The notes beneath the pieces were generated by a model. It saw only the letters and a program-made list of their open reading frames with translations. It did not search any database and was not told the DNA's origin. The position numbers and the translations under genes are program-made. Shown here one piece after another: positions 8,114-16,520 of a stretch of DNA of 49,122 bases. Every line of letters begins with the position of its first letter. Position 1 is the first letter of the stretch. The DNA comes from Spirochaetia bacterium. GTDB taxonomy: Bacteria; Spirochaetota; Leptospiria; Turneriellales; JAOUFE01. The stretch spans positions 1 to 49,122 of the forward strand of contig JAOUFY010000014.1 of NCBI GenBank assembly GCA_029857955.1, in the 5' to 3' direction.

Positions 8114-9754
8114 ATGAATATTTTAAAGATTTATTATAAATTAGTAATTTTCTATTTACTATCATTACTAATTACTGGTTTGTTGCTTGATTCCTATCAA
8201 GCTTTTCCTGGAATATATAATCAACATATTGATCTTTATTCTACAGCAAGACTTCTTCATCAGAACATATTTGAATACGGTTTATGTTTAAATATTTTAA
8301 CAGCAATTGTTCTGTATAATCTTAATGTTTACAATATAGATAATCAACGTTCTGTTTACTTTTTCTGGTTATTTCAAACGGGTATAATGTTTAAAATTTC
8401 TGGAAATTTGGTCGCTAAAATTCAATATTCCGTACAATTCATTTTTGATTGGCTGGCAGTTACTTTAATTGTTTTATCCATTGTCATTTTTGTAACTGAA
8501 GTATGGAATTATTACAAATATAATTTAGAAATTTCTGATTCGTTAGGTAGTTATAAAAAAAATAAAATACGTAAGTCATTAAAAACAAGATACAATCGAG
8601 ATAAAAATTTCATTATAAATTATTATATTATAATTCCAGTGATTGTATTTATGACTGTCTTTATTTTAAAGCATGCCATTGTATCTGGTTTGATTTATGC
8701 TACAATTGGATTTCGATTACCTGTCTTAAACACATTTTTTTCAAATGTTATAGACATATCTTATCACGTTTATATTTATAATTATTTCATCATTACTTTA
8801 TTGTCAGGAATTTTTTATCTTTCATTTTTACCTGATCGTAATCATATTGAAAAAATCAAGATATCCTTATATGCAACTGTTATGGATAAATTGATATTAT
8901 TTATTCAGGCATTCGCGGCATTTTGGCGGCAAAAAAATATTTTTGGTAATAAAGATCGTAATAATGATACTACGTTATTGATGAGAGTAAGTGATTTAGA
9001 CGATGATTCTAAAAGGCATAAAAATATAGATGGTACTATACAGATATGCAAGATTCAGTGGGTTTTAGTAACTTTTATCTATATGATGATTTTATTTTTT
9101 AATATTCAATTTTATATTTATCGTGAATATATTTTATTGATTGAAAAAATAAGTGTATTATTGGTTCCGCTATCATATGCTATTTCGTTTATTTGTTTTA
9201 AATTTGTCACTAAACGATTTATTGAGGATAGTCGTTTTAAAGGAGTGATGAATTTTGCATTTATGTTTTTCACTATTTTTATATTGGCAGAAATCATTAC
9301 CTGCATTCCGAATTTTCAAAATACTTTTATGTTTACCGACTGGATTGTTTCACAACGACATTTGTTTTTATCTGGTTTTTTTCTTCCTGTTTTATATGTA
9401 TTTTTAATAAAAAATCATGATAAATTATCACAAGAAGGTAATTTTAAAGAAGTTATTTCTACAGAGGAACATAATCCAAACGAAAGATTTTGGACAATTT
9501 TTTGGTGGTTTTTTACATTATCTTTGAGTATTTCGGGGTGGGTTATTGGTGCAGTAGAAACTGGACTCTGGAATAAAATGGATGGAGCTGGATATTTAGA
9601 ATATCCCGGCTGGATAGGTATGATTTTGATATTAAAACCTTTTCGCATTGTTCGTTTTATCTTTTTTTCAGCATTAATCTTTTTTGTATTGTTTCTTTTT
9701 CTTTATAAACGTATAGCTATGAAAAGGCGAACTTTCCAGGATTCCAGATTTTAA
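8114..9754 (+). CDS. Polytopic membrane protein, divergent CcoN/heme-copper-oxidase-like
   Basis: 546 aa with about 12 hydrophobic segments and a charged loop at about residues 140-165. Several stretches line up with the cbb3 oxidase subunit CcoN. RLLHQNIFEYG (H49) matches the first heme-b His region. FTDWIVSQRH (residues 407-416) matches the TDW-x-x-GHVH region, with Q414 replacing one heme His and H416 kept. The end PFRIVRFIFFSALIFF matches the last CcoN helix. CuB ligands are not evident. I infer a catalytically dead or repurposed relative rather than an oxidase subunit. It follows the NeuB-like gene by 38 bases without an obvious function in common. It could also be an unrelated membrane protein. 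Confidence 0.5.
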   Translation: MNILKIYYKLVIFYLLSLLITGLLLDSYQAFPGIYNQHIDLYSTARLLHQNIFEYGLCLNILTAIVLYNLNVYNIDNQRSVYFFWLFQTGIMFKISGNLVAKIQYSVQFIFDWLAVTLIVLSIVIFVTEVWNYYKYNLEISDSLGSYKKNKIRKSLKTRYNRDKNFIINYYIIIPVIVFMTVFILKHAIVSGLIYATIGFRLPVLNTFFSNVIDISYHVYIYNYFIITLLSGIFYLSFLPDRNHIEKIKISLYATVMDKLILFIQAFAAFWRQKNIFGNKDRNNDTTLLMRVSDLDDDSKRHKNIDGTIQICKIQWVLVTFIYMMILFFNIQFYIYREYILLIEKISVLLVPLSYAISFICFKFVTKRFIEDSRFKGVMNFAFMFFTIFILAEIITCIPNFQNTFMFTDWIVSQRHLFLSGFFLPVLYVFLIKNHDKLSQEGNFKEVISTEEHNPNERFWTIFWWFFTLSLSISGWVIGAVETGLWNKMDGAGYLEYPGWIGMILILKPFRIVRFIFFSALIFFVLFLFLYKRIAMKRRTFQDSRF

Positions 9755-9800
9755 TAATATATAATTATAAACAATTTTGTCACATAATTGTCAAATCACT

Positions 9801-9955
9801 TAGAGAGGGTCCCAAAACACATCCATGGATTTTGTGACGCATACTTTTTGTGAACAAAAACCGCAAAAAGCTACATTTATGTGCGCTCAGCACACAAAAA
9901 TGCCGGTACATCCCTGTAGCGGAATAGCGCGCACAAGTTTTGGGGCGCGCTCTTA
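9801..9955. repeat. G+C-rich intergenic repeat with imperfect terminal inverted repeats
   Basis: The left end AGAGAGGGTCCCAAAAC (9802-9818) is the imperfect inverse of the right end GTTTTGGGGCGCGCTCT (9937-9953): 14 of 17 positions match. The inside has smaller hairpins (TGTGC/GCACA near 9880-9894, TACA/TGTA near 9907-9918). Its base composition is far richer in G+C than its surroundings. The end sequence recurs in the hairpin at 42051-42083 with 16 of 17 matches. It is probably a mobile or repeated intergenic element (MITE-like), or a structured RNA. Confidence 0.55.
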
Positions 9956-10042
9956 TATTTCTATCTAAAATTACTAAGACTAGCTTATAAACGATGCTCT
10001 AAAATAAAAAAAGATTGATCCGGTGTTTAAAAAATACGACCT

Positions 10043-10068
10043 TTCCATTAGATAATTAAATAATGGAA
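10043..10068. promoter_or_regulatory. Perfect 8-bp inverted repeat upstream of aclA
   Basis: TTCCATTA (10043-10050) and TAATGGAA (10061-10068), spacer of 10 bases, about 95 bases before the aclA start. There is no T-run, so an operator is more likely than a terminator. A second dyad, TGATAAC (10110-10116) with GTTATCA (10129-10135), follows nearer the gene. Confidence 0.4.
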
Positions 10069-10162
10069 TATATTATTATAAAATATTTAAACTATAATAA
10101 TAAAAATATTGATAACAGAATTCTCTAAGTTATCATTTTGTATTTAAATTAAAGAGGGGAAA

Positions 10163-11416
10163 ATGCAATTAACAGGCTTAAAATATGGACGAAAAATTCT
10201 CGAGATGGTTGAATTTCCGGTATCACCGAGTTTAACAGAAGAGGCATCAATTGAAGATATCTCAAAACTCATGGCTGCACACGGCGGTAAATGTGTCGTT
10301 AAACCTTTTTTTACAGGCGGTATTGGTAAAAAAGGAAAAGCTGGTCTTGTTAAAATTGCAAAAAGCGTTCATGAAGCTATTGCTGCAAAACAAGAACTTT
10401 ATTTTGCAAAACATCATCAGGGTAATCATACGGTACAGGCAAACGGTGTTACATTTGAAGGATTTATTCCATCGGATGCTGAAATATACGTAAGCATTAC
10501 ATCATCGACCATTCATAGACAACCAGTCATGACCATCATTGTTGAGGGAGGAGTCGATGTTGAAGAAGTTTCTCCTGACAAGAAAAAAGAAATTGTATTT
10601 AATCCTGTTACTGGCGTTAAATCATTTCATATCATTGATGCGCTTCGTGAACTAAACTGCCCTCAGGAGTACATAAGCCCTCTTGTTCAGCATCTGCCAA
10701 AACTATGGCAGGCCTATGATACCTACGGTCTCATAACACTTGAATTAAATCCAATTCGTATGCAGTCAAAAGGCGGTCGTTTTACGCCGGTTGCCTGCGA
10801 TATTAAAGCATCATTTGATCAGGACAATCCAGGTTGGAAGCGTATGAGTTTTCCAGAGGAAATATTTTCGACAGATATAACAGACTTTGAGGCAGAAATA
10901 AACTTACTTAGAACCTACCAGGGACAAAGTGATGTAACCGAGTTAAACCCGGAGGGTACCATTCTTCCTTTTATATTTGGAGGCGGAGCAAATTCGGCAG
11001 CAACTGAAATTCTTGGGCAAAAAGCCATTATATCATCTGACTTTGGCGGAAACCCTCCATATGCAAAAATGAAATCAATTGCAGATATATCATTTAAACA
11101 TTGGCTGGCAAAAACAAACGTTGTACTATTAATTGGCGGAAAGGCTAACAACACAGATATTTTTGTTACTTTTAAGGGTATTTTTGATTCATTAAAAGAG
11201 CACATTCATCTTAATCCAAATGTTCAAGTTGTTGTAGGCCGTGGCGGTCCAAATCTCATTCGTGGCATGGTCTATGCCCGTGATGTTTTAGATAACCTGA
11301 AAGTACCCTATAGATTTTTTGGTTTTGACAGTTCCATGGTGGGTGTTTTAGAGCATGCTTTAAAACTTGATGACTGGATCATTGACAACCAGAAATCAGG
11401 TAGAGCTGCAGGATAA
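10163..11416 (+). CDS. aclA: ATP-citrate lyase, small (ATP-grasp) subunit
   Basis: Supplies the ATP-grasp part of ATP-citrate lyase: it activates citrate with ATP so that the large subunit can form citryl-CoA and split it to acetyl-CoA and oxaloacetate. Length 417 aa matches AclA. Recognisable stretches are the ATP-grasp start (KCVVKPFFTGGIGKKGKAGL), the metal site LITLELNPIRM, and the C-terminal citrate-binding half (FIFGGGANSAATEILG, LLIGGKANNTDIFVTFKG, VVVGRGGPNLIRGM). A strong ribosome binding site and more balanced codon use than its neighbours suggest high expression. The large subunit follows 77 bases later. Succinyl-CoA synthetase is ruled out by the C-terminal half and the partner. 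Confidence 0.9.
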   Translation: MQLTGLKYGRKILEMVEFPVSPSLTEEASIEDISKLMAAHGGKCVVKPFFTGGIGKKGKAGLVKIAKSVHEAIAAKQELYFAKHHQGNHTVQANGVTFEGFIPSDAEIYVSITSSTIHRQPVMTIIVEGGVDVEEVSPDKKKEIVFNPVTGVKSFHIIDALRELNCPQEYISPLVQHLPKLWQAYDTYGLITLELNPIRMQSKGGRFTPVACDIKASFDQDNPGWKRMSFPEEIFSTDITDFEAEINLLRTYQGQSDVTELNPEGTILPFIFGGGANSAATEILGQKAIISSDFGGNPPYAKMKSIADISFKHWLAKTNVVLLIGGKANNTDIFVTFKGIFDSLKEHIHLNPNVQVVVGRGGPNLIRGMVYARDVLDNLKVPYRFFGFDSSMVGVLEHALKLDDWIIDNQKSGRAAG

Positions 11417-11493
11417 GTTAAAACCTTATCGGAAACATTTTGCAGTAGTTTAAAAAATTTCACGATATAATTTATAATTTAAAGAGGAATAAA

Positions 11494-14238
11494 ATGAAAG
11501 AAAATAATAGAAATAATAAGAGTCCTTTTCCCTATTTTGTTGGAGCAAAGTCACTGGTTGATTTAGCAAATAAAGACTCTAAAGTCGTTGTTATGAACAT
11601 TTTAGGCGGTGAAAGTTCTAAAGTAACGCCAGTATCTCATATTTACAGCAGCGGAAACGTTGTTGCCGGCGTTCAATACGGCAGGGCTGGTGAGGTACTT
11701 GAAACTCCAATTGGTAATATTCCTGTTTATGGCAGCGTTTCTGATATTGTTGAGCATGGCATTAAGTTTGATACTGGAGTAATTTATTTACCTCCAAATG
11801 CAGTATCACATGCCGTATCTGAACTTTGTGCTGGCAATGAACATTTAAAACAAATTGTTATTGTAACTGAAAAAATGTCTGTGCGTGATTCTCGTTACAT
11901 ACGTTGGGGTTGCCAGAGAAGGGGAGTTGATGTAATCGGCGCAAACTCTCTTGGTGTGGCAAATTCATGGGACAGAGTTCGTATTGGCGGGGCTCTTGGC
12001 GGCGATAAGCCAGGCGAATCTCTTGTTAAAGGCAGTGTAGCTATTCATTCAAATTCAGGAAACTTCAGTACAACTATTTCTGAGTACATTAAAACAGCAG
12101 GTTTTGGTACATCTACCATAGTTTCCAGCGGTAAAGACGTTTACATACATTTTGCCTTGCCAGAATTTTTATATGCAGCAGAAAATGACCCAAGAACCAA
12201 GGCTGTTATTGTGTATGTAGAACCAGGCGGATATTATGAACAACAAGCCCTTGAATGGATAGAACAGGGATTGTACCCGTTTACCAAACCAATCATTGCT
12301 GTAGTAACCGGAAGATGGAAGAAAAACCTGACAAGATCAGTAGGTCATGCAGGTGCACTTTCAGGTGTCGGGGACGATGCCATTGCTAAAGAACAAATTT
12401 TTGACAAGTATTTTGGTGTACCGGAATATGATCCTAAAAAACCAAAGGTTTCAAAACGCGGTGTTCGTGTGCAAACCATTCAGCAAATTCCCGAAGCACT
12501 TGCTGAAGTAATGAAAATGCTGGGGCATAAATCTGACTTTGAACCAATTGGCGATTTAAGTTTGAAACCGTGGTTTGTAAACCATCAAGGTTTGCATTTT
12601 CCTAAAGAACTTAATATAGAATCTGTAAAAGCGATGTCTCCGTATGACAAGGAAATTGACGAAGCCAACCATATGGTGGGCGCTCAATATTTACGTCAAA
12701 CGATGAGAAATGCATCCGGCGCAACACGAATGAACAAAAAAACCGATGTAACTGAAATACATGGTAAATCGCTTTTAGACCTTGTCAGTGAAGATTTTGG
12801 CGCATCAAGCTTATTTGCTGTTCTTAGAGATATGCCAAGCGCAAACCAGATGCACATTGTAACTCCGGTTTTAAACTGGCTAACCTCAGAAGGAACTAAA
12901 TATAATGATTTTGCGGTTGAATCGCGTAAAAATGGAGCAACCCCAAATGCTTATATCGGCGCATGTGTATTGATGTCGGGTAACAATGAAATGTATAAAG
13001 CATTTCAGCAAAATACTAAAATTTTAATAGATTTATTTTACGTAGATATTGGTCATAAACTGGATATTGAAGATGATTTAATATCAAAAAAACTGGTTGA
13101 AGTTAAAGATCTTGCCAAATCAGCTACCGGACCAAATGATCAAAAAGTTTATGATCATTTAATGATTGTTATGAAAAAACATTCACTAGAAAATATTTTT
13201 ACGCGTTTTGTGAATGCCTATGTCGAAAAAAACGGCGATAAAGGCGGAGTAAACTCTTTACACCTTATGGTTGTAGCGATTTTACTGGGAGTTTCCTGGA
13301 AGGCTTTAACTGATCGAAGAATTTCGCGAAGTGATGCAGAAAATTTAGGCGTTTATCTGGCGATTAACGGAATCATCGTTGCCAATTCCGTTATTGACAG
13401 AGATAAAAATAAATTCTGGAATGATATGAAATCACTTAAAGATGGTAAAACTCTCGATACAAATTACACCGAAAGTTGTTTTAAAATATTGTTTAACAGG
13501 GCGCCGGAAAAAAATGAATTGTTTGCATTAAATTCGCTTTTTAATTTAACAATAACAAACGGCCCGGGAACCTTAAGCGCTAAAGGAGCCAAAGAAAGCG
13601 TTAGTGCTAAAAATTATATTTCAACTACATTTGCAGGGTTTATGATGAACACCGGTCTTGCACATGGCGGAAATGGATTCGAAGCCATTGCATTTTTAAT
13701 CAGCAAGTTAGATAAGCTTGATCCATATGCAAAGCCGATAAAAGAAATATCAGGTGATCTTGAGAAGCTTGCGGCAACTGTTGCCAGCGATTATTTAAAG
13801 TATAAAAAAGTAGAAAAAGCCAAGGGCAATCTGCAGTACGATAAAATACCATGTACCAATCACCCTGTATTTAAAGGCAAACCGGTTAACGTAGATCCAA
13901 GAGAAGAGTATGTACGTGAATTGTTTGAAAAACATAAAATTGTCAATCCTTTCCTTGAATTTTACCATTATCTGGTTGTTGAACTGCATAAAGTCGGCGC
14001 AACAGATAATGTATTTTGCGTAAATATCGATGCGGTAATTGCAACGGTTTCTCTCGAACTTTTCTGGAAACAGTTTAAAAGCGGCGAAATTAAAGAAGAT
14101 GCTATGAAAGATCTTGTATTTACAATGTTCTTGTTTGGACGAATGGTAGGTACAGCAGCTGAAGTCGCAGATCATTTAAATCGTGGAACCGATATGGATT
14201 GTCGAACTCCGGCTTCTGAGGTTCAATTTGTAACCTGA
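11494..14238 (+). CDS. aclB: ATP-citrate lyase, large subunit with duplicated citrate-synthase-like domain
   Basis: Residues 1-350 form the CoA-binding/ligase part, with the phospho-His loop GHAGALSG (H285). The C-terminal part should cleave citryl-CoA. Length is 914 aa against about 600 for the usual AclB. The excess is explained by two related stretches: copy A about 424-640 and copy B about 645-905. Pairs at matching offsets are SLFAVLRDMP/CFKILFNRAP (438/661), KKHSLENIFTRF/EKHKIVNPFLEF (561/811) and RSDAENLGVYLAINGIIVA/KEDAMKDLVFTMFLFGRMV (612/867). Copy B keeps H790 (TNHPVF) and D846 (VNIDAV), but the first catalytic His of the HGP motif is N689 (NGPGT). Copy A lacks the Asp. A good ribosome binding site (AAAGAGG) precedes it. 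Confidence 0.85.
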   Translation: MKENNRNNKSPFPYFVGAKSLVDLANKDSKVVVMNILGGESSKVTPVSHIYSSGNVVAGVQYGRAGEVLETPIGNIPVYGSVSDIVEHGIKFDTGVIYLPPNAVSHAVSELCAGNEHLKQIVIVTEKMSVRDSRYIRWGCQRRGVDVIGANSLGVANSWDRVRIGGALGGDKPGESLVKGSVAIHSNSGNFSTTISEYIKTAGFGTSTIVSSGKDVYIHFALPEFLYAAENDPRTKAVIVYVEPGGYYEQQALEWIEQGLYPFTKPIIAVVTGRWKKNLTRSVGHAGALSGVGDDAIAKEQIFDKYFGVPEYDPKKPKVSKRGVRVQTIQQIPEALAEVMKMLGHKSDFEPIGDLSLKPWFVNHQGLHFPKELNIESVKAMSPYDKEIDEANHMVGAQYLRQTMRNASGATRMNKKTDVTEIHGKSLLDLVSEDFGASSLFAVLRDMPSANQMHIVTPVLNWLTSEGTKYNDFAVESRKNGATPNAYIGACVLMSGNNEMYKAFQQNTKILIDLFYVDIGHKLDIEDDLISKKLVEVKDLAKSATGPNDQKVYDHLMIVMKKHSLENIFTRFVNAYVEKNGDKGGVNSLHLMVVAILLGVSWKALTDRRISRSDAENLGVYLAINGIIVANSVIDRDKNKFWNDMKSLKDGKTLDTNYTESCFKILFNRAPEKNELFALNSLFNLTITNGPGTLSAKGAKESVSAKNYISTTFAGFMMNTGLAHGGNGFEAIAFLISKLDKLDPYAKPIKEISGDLEKLAATVASDYLKYKKVEKAKGNLQYDKIPCTNHPVFKGKPVNVDPREEYVRELFEKHKIVNPFLEFYHYLVVELHKVGATDNVFCVNIDAVIATVSLELFWKQFKSGEIKEDAMKDLVFTMFLFGRMVGTAAEVADHLNRGTDMDCRTPASEVQFVT

Positions 14239-14255
14239 TTTAAATTTCTTAAAAA

Positions 14256-14277
14256 AAGGGGGTAAGCATACCCCCTT
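14256..14277 (-). terminator. Strong Rho-independent terminator of the diheme cytochrome gene
   Basis: AAGGGGGTA and TACCCCCTT form a perfect 9-bp stem with a 4-base loop; on the minus strand seven T's follow. It can also stop aclB transcription from the other side, though only two T's follow on the plus strand. Confidence 0.85.
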
Positions 14278-14342
14278 GACTACGTCTTTTAAAAACAGGG
14301 TATTTTATAAAAAAAATATCAGGTTTTTAAAGAGACTACGTC
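14278..14342. repeat. Small inverted-repeat element flanked by 9-bp direct repeats
   Basis: GACTACGTC occurs at 14278-14286 and 14334-14342. Between the copies, TTTAAAAAC (14288-14296) and GTTTTTAAA (14323-14331) form a perfect 9-bp inverted repeat. A short inverted-repeat segment between identical 9-mers looks like a tiny insertion with target duplication, or the remains of one. Confidence 0.45.
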
Positions 14343-14366
14343 ACCCCCGACAAAAATCGTTTAATT

Positions 14367-14606
14367 TTAGTTCTTTAAAGGTTTGTGACAAGAACTGCAT
14401 TTTTTCATTGCAGGATGACGTGTAACTGGCGCTTTTTTACCGTCTACTTCTTTACCCTTTTCATGACACTCAAGACAATTTGTATATTTATCGTCTTGAG
14501 CATGCGGTATTTTGGGAGGCACTTTGGATTTTTCTGGGTAAACAAAGCTAACACTGAATGATGTTAAAATCGTTACCATAAAAAATAATTTAACTGTTTT
14601 ACTCAT
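14367..14606 (-). CDS. Small periplasmic diheme c-type cytochrome
   Basis: 79 aa: a signal peptide at residues 1-24, then two heme sites, CLECH and CSSCH. Extra His residues (IPHAQ near 33, RHPA near 66) are likely distal ligands, giving bis-His hemes as in cytochrome c3/NapB-like small electron carriers. It would be matured by the CcmE/CcmF system found at 39.4 kb. Its partners are unknown; the neighbours (ABC exporter, ferredoxin) do not define a pathway. A good ribosome binding site (AAGGAG) lies upstream, and a strong terminator lies about 90 bases downstream. Confidence 0.85.
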   Translation of the reverse strand: MSKTVKLFFMVTILTSFSVSFVYPEKSKVPPKIPHAQDDKYTNCLECHEKGKEVDGKKAPVTRHPAMKKCSSCHKPLKN

Positions 14607-14671
14607 ATTTTAACTCCTTTTAACTATCTTTATCGCGTGATATATTAAGGCAAATATTTTTTATATTTTAA

Positions 14672-15475
14672 TTAGTATTGAGATAATAGCGCTAATTGGC
14701 GGGCTTTCTTTTCCATAAGAGAAAAAAGAAAATATCCAAAAACTCCAAAAATAAGAGAAAAAAATATCTGGTGCATAAGTGGAGAAATCAGATGAAGTTC
14801 ATCTGCTGAAAAGATGTATAATAAATTTTTCATTCCCAGTGTTAAAGGAAATATATCATAAAGTCTGGCAAAAAGACTTCCTTCTACAAGTGAATCTCTG
14901 TTTTGCCAGAAAAGTCCCAGAAAAGCAAAGTTAATAATCTGGAAAAAAAAGCCAACTCGTTTAAATAATAAAGTTAGACCTGCAAATATATAAGCTATTC
15001 CATAAACTCCAAGAGCTATTATAAATAAAAAAAGTATAACAGGTATAAATCTTTCAAAATGAAGGTTCATATCAGGTATGGCAATAACGTAGGCATACAT
15101 TAATATAAAAAAACCAAGAATTTGGCGGGGAAATTGTGAAAATCCCCTTGCAAGCAAAACAGTACCAAGTCGATGTCCTGATATAGAAAGTTGTTCAAGC
15201 GTACCCATTTGACTCTCATTTGATATTTGACCTGACCATCCCATTTGACTGCTCATTATAAACTGCATTAAGCAATAACCGATGATCATCCTCTCCTGAT
15301 GTATGTTTAAACTGCCTCTTGCTGAGAGTTGAGACATGCCAAAAAAAACAGCCAGTAAAATAATATACATAAAAAAAATAAATGACAACGATTCAAAAGG
15401 GTATCGTTTTAAAAAAAGCATTTCTCTTTTAAATTCAGATTTTACTAGCAGTATAAATTCATATGTTACATCCAT
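14672..15475 (-). CDS. ABC-2 type transporter permease
   Basis: 267 aa with six hydrophobic segments, in the usual ABC-2 order: a cytoplasmic N-terminus, a first segment near residues 30-48, and a long run of segments from 110 to 255. The stretch QISNESQMGTLEQLSISGHRLGTVLLAR is typical of ABC-2 export permeases (E-x-G-T-L-E-Q motif). It works as a dimer with the ATPase encoded just upstream (10 bases between them). The substrate is unknown; ABC-2 exporters move drugs, lipids, polysaccharides or peptides. Confidence 0.85.
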   Translation of the reverse strand: MDVTYEFILLVKSEFKREMLFLKRYPFESLSFIFFMYIILLAVFFGMSQLSARGSLNIHQERMIIGYCLMQFIMSSQMGWSGQISNESQMGTLEQLSISGHRLGTVLLARGFSQFPRQILGFFILMYAYVIAIPDMNLHFERFIPVILFLFIIALGVYGIAYIFAGLTLLFKRVGFFFQIINFAFLGLFWQNRDSLVEGSLFARLYDIFPLTLGMKNLLYIFSADELHLISPLMHQIFFSLIFGVFGYFLFSLMEKKARQLALLSQY

Positions 15476-15484
15476 TTTAATTCC

Positions 15485-16423
15485 TTATTCTACATCATTG
15501 GTATTTAAAGATCGTAAAAATACTTCCTCAAGGTTGTCTCTTTTTTTTTGTAAAAAAACAATATCTGTTTTATTTTTAGATAAATAATCAAGTACTTCAC
15601 TTAAACCTGCTTGATTTTTAAAATTAATTTCAAATTCAGTCGTATCATCATGTGACTTGATTTCTTTTAATTGAAAATTACTTTTCCATGAAGGCAAAAT
15701 ATTAAATTTTCCTTTAATACAAATATGATATAAATATTTTAAAGTATTTTCTTTTAATTCATGTATACTACCCTGGCGAATTAATTGACCATTTTGTATT
15801 ATACCAACCTGATCAGCAAGTTGATCTACCAGCTCGAGTTGATGTGTTGTTAATAGTATTACCTTACCTTCTTCTTTTGCCAGACTTCGTATTTTTTCTT
15901 TTATTTTTCTAGAACTGGCAATATCAACCCCAAGGGTCGGTTCATCAAGTAATAAAATTTTAGGATCAGTAATTAACGCTGTTGCAATGGCAAGTTTTTG
16001 CAGCATACCGCGAGAAAGATGACGACTTTGGTTTGTTTTCTTTGCTTCGATATCAAGATCTTTAAGCAATTGATGTGATTTCTCGATTATGTTTCTGGAT
16101 GAAATTCCGCGTAAATTTGCAAAGTAGTGAAGATTTTCAAGCGGCGTTAATCTCCAATATACATTTCTTGAGCCTTCAAGAACTGCGCTCAATACCTTAT
16201 AATTTTTATGTACATTGTTATCGAACAACACCCTTCCAGATGTGGGCGTTACAAGTCCGGCTATCATTTTTATAATAGTTGATTTACCTGCTCCATTTGG
16301 TCCAAGTAATGCGTAAATTTCACCTGATTTGATATTAAAACTTACATCATTAACTGCTTGAAATGATTTTTTAGTAAAAGGCTTCGTATATATTTTACTT
16401 AAATGATCAATATTAATATCCAT
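15485..16423 (-). CDS. ABC-2 type transporter ATP-binding protein
   Basis: Powers the ABC-2 permease encoded next. Walker A GPNGAGKST is near residue 44, the signature is LSRGMLQKLAIA (SRGM instead of SGGQ), Walker B is ILLLDEPTLGVD, and the switch His is in LLTTHQ. An extra C-terminal domain of about 80 residues follows, as in CcmA/DrrA-type subunits. I chose the ATG at 16423 because the longer frame begins with GTG at 16450 and its extra nine residues do not fit the family; the usual N-terminus starts at MDINIDHLSKIY. It precedes the permease gene by 9 bases, so the two form one operon. Confidence 0.9.
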   Translation of the reverse strand: MDINIDHLSKIYTKPFTKKSFQAVNDVSFNIKSGEIYALLGPNGAGKSTIIKMIAGLVTPTSGRVLFDNNVHKNYKVLSAVLEGSRNVYWRLTPLENLHYFANLRGISSRNIIEKSHQLLKDLDIEAKKTNQSRHLSRGMLQKLAIATALITDPKILLLDEPTLGVDIASSRKIKEKIRSLAKEEGKVILLTTHQLELVDQLADQVGIIQNGQLIRQGSIHELKENTLKYLYHICIKGKFNILPSWKSNFQLKEIKSHDDTTEFEINFKNQAGLSEVLDYLSKNKTDIVFLQKKRDNLEEVFLRSLNTNDVE

Positions 16424-16520
16424 ATGATATTTTTTAAAATAGATGCCCACTATAAAGGATAATTTAATATTTTAAATATTAAATCATTTACTTTTCAAAA
16501 TAACTATAGTTGTTCATTGA

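Larger units (their letters stand above)
9755..10162. promoter_or_regulatory. 408-base intergenic region upstream of the ATP-citrate lyase genes
   Basis: It contains a G+C-rich repeat element (9801-9955, separate entry), then AT-rich promoter DNA with two dyads (10043-10068 and 10110-10135), then the strong ribosome binding site AGAGGGG at 10153-10159 in front of aclA. No coding frame of interest is seen. Confidence 0.6.

Noticed and set aside
13795-14175. 126-codon minus-strand frame inside aclB
   Set aside because: It is antisense to the conserved end of aclB, rich in Phe/Cys/Tyr as expected for a shadow frame.
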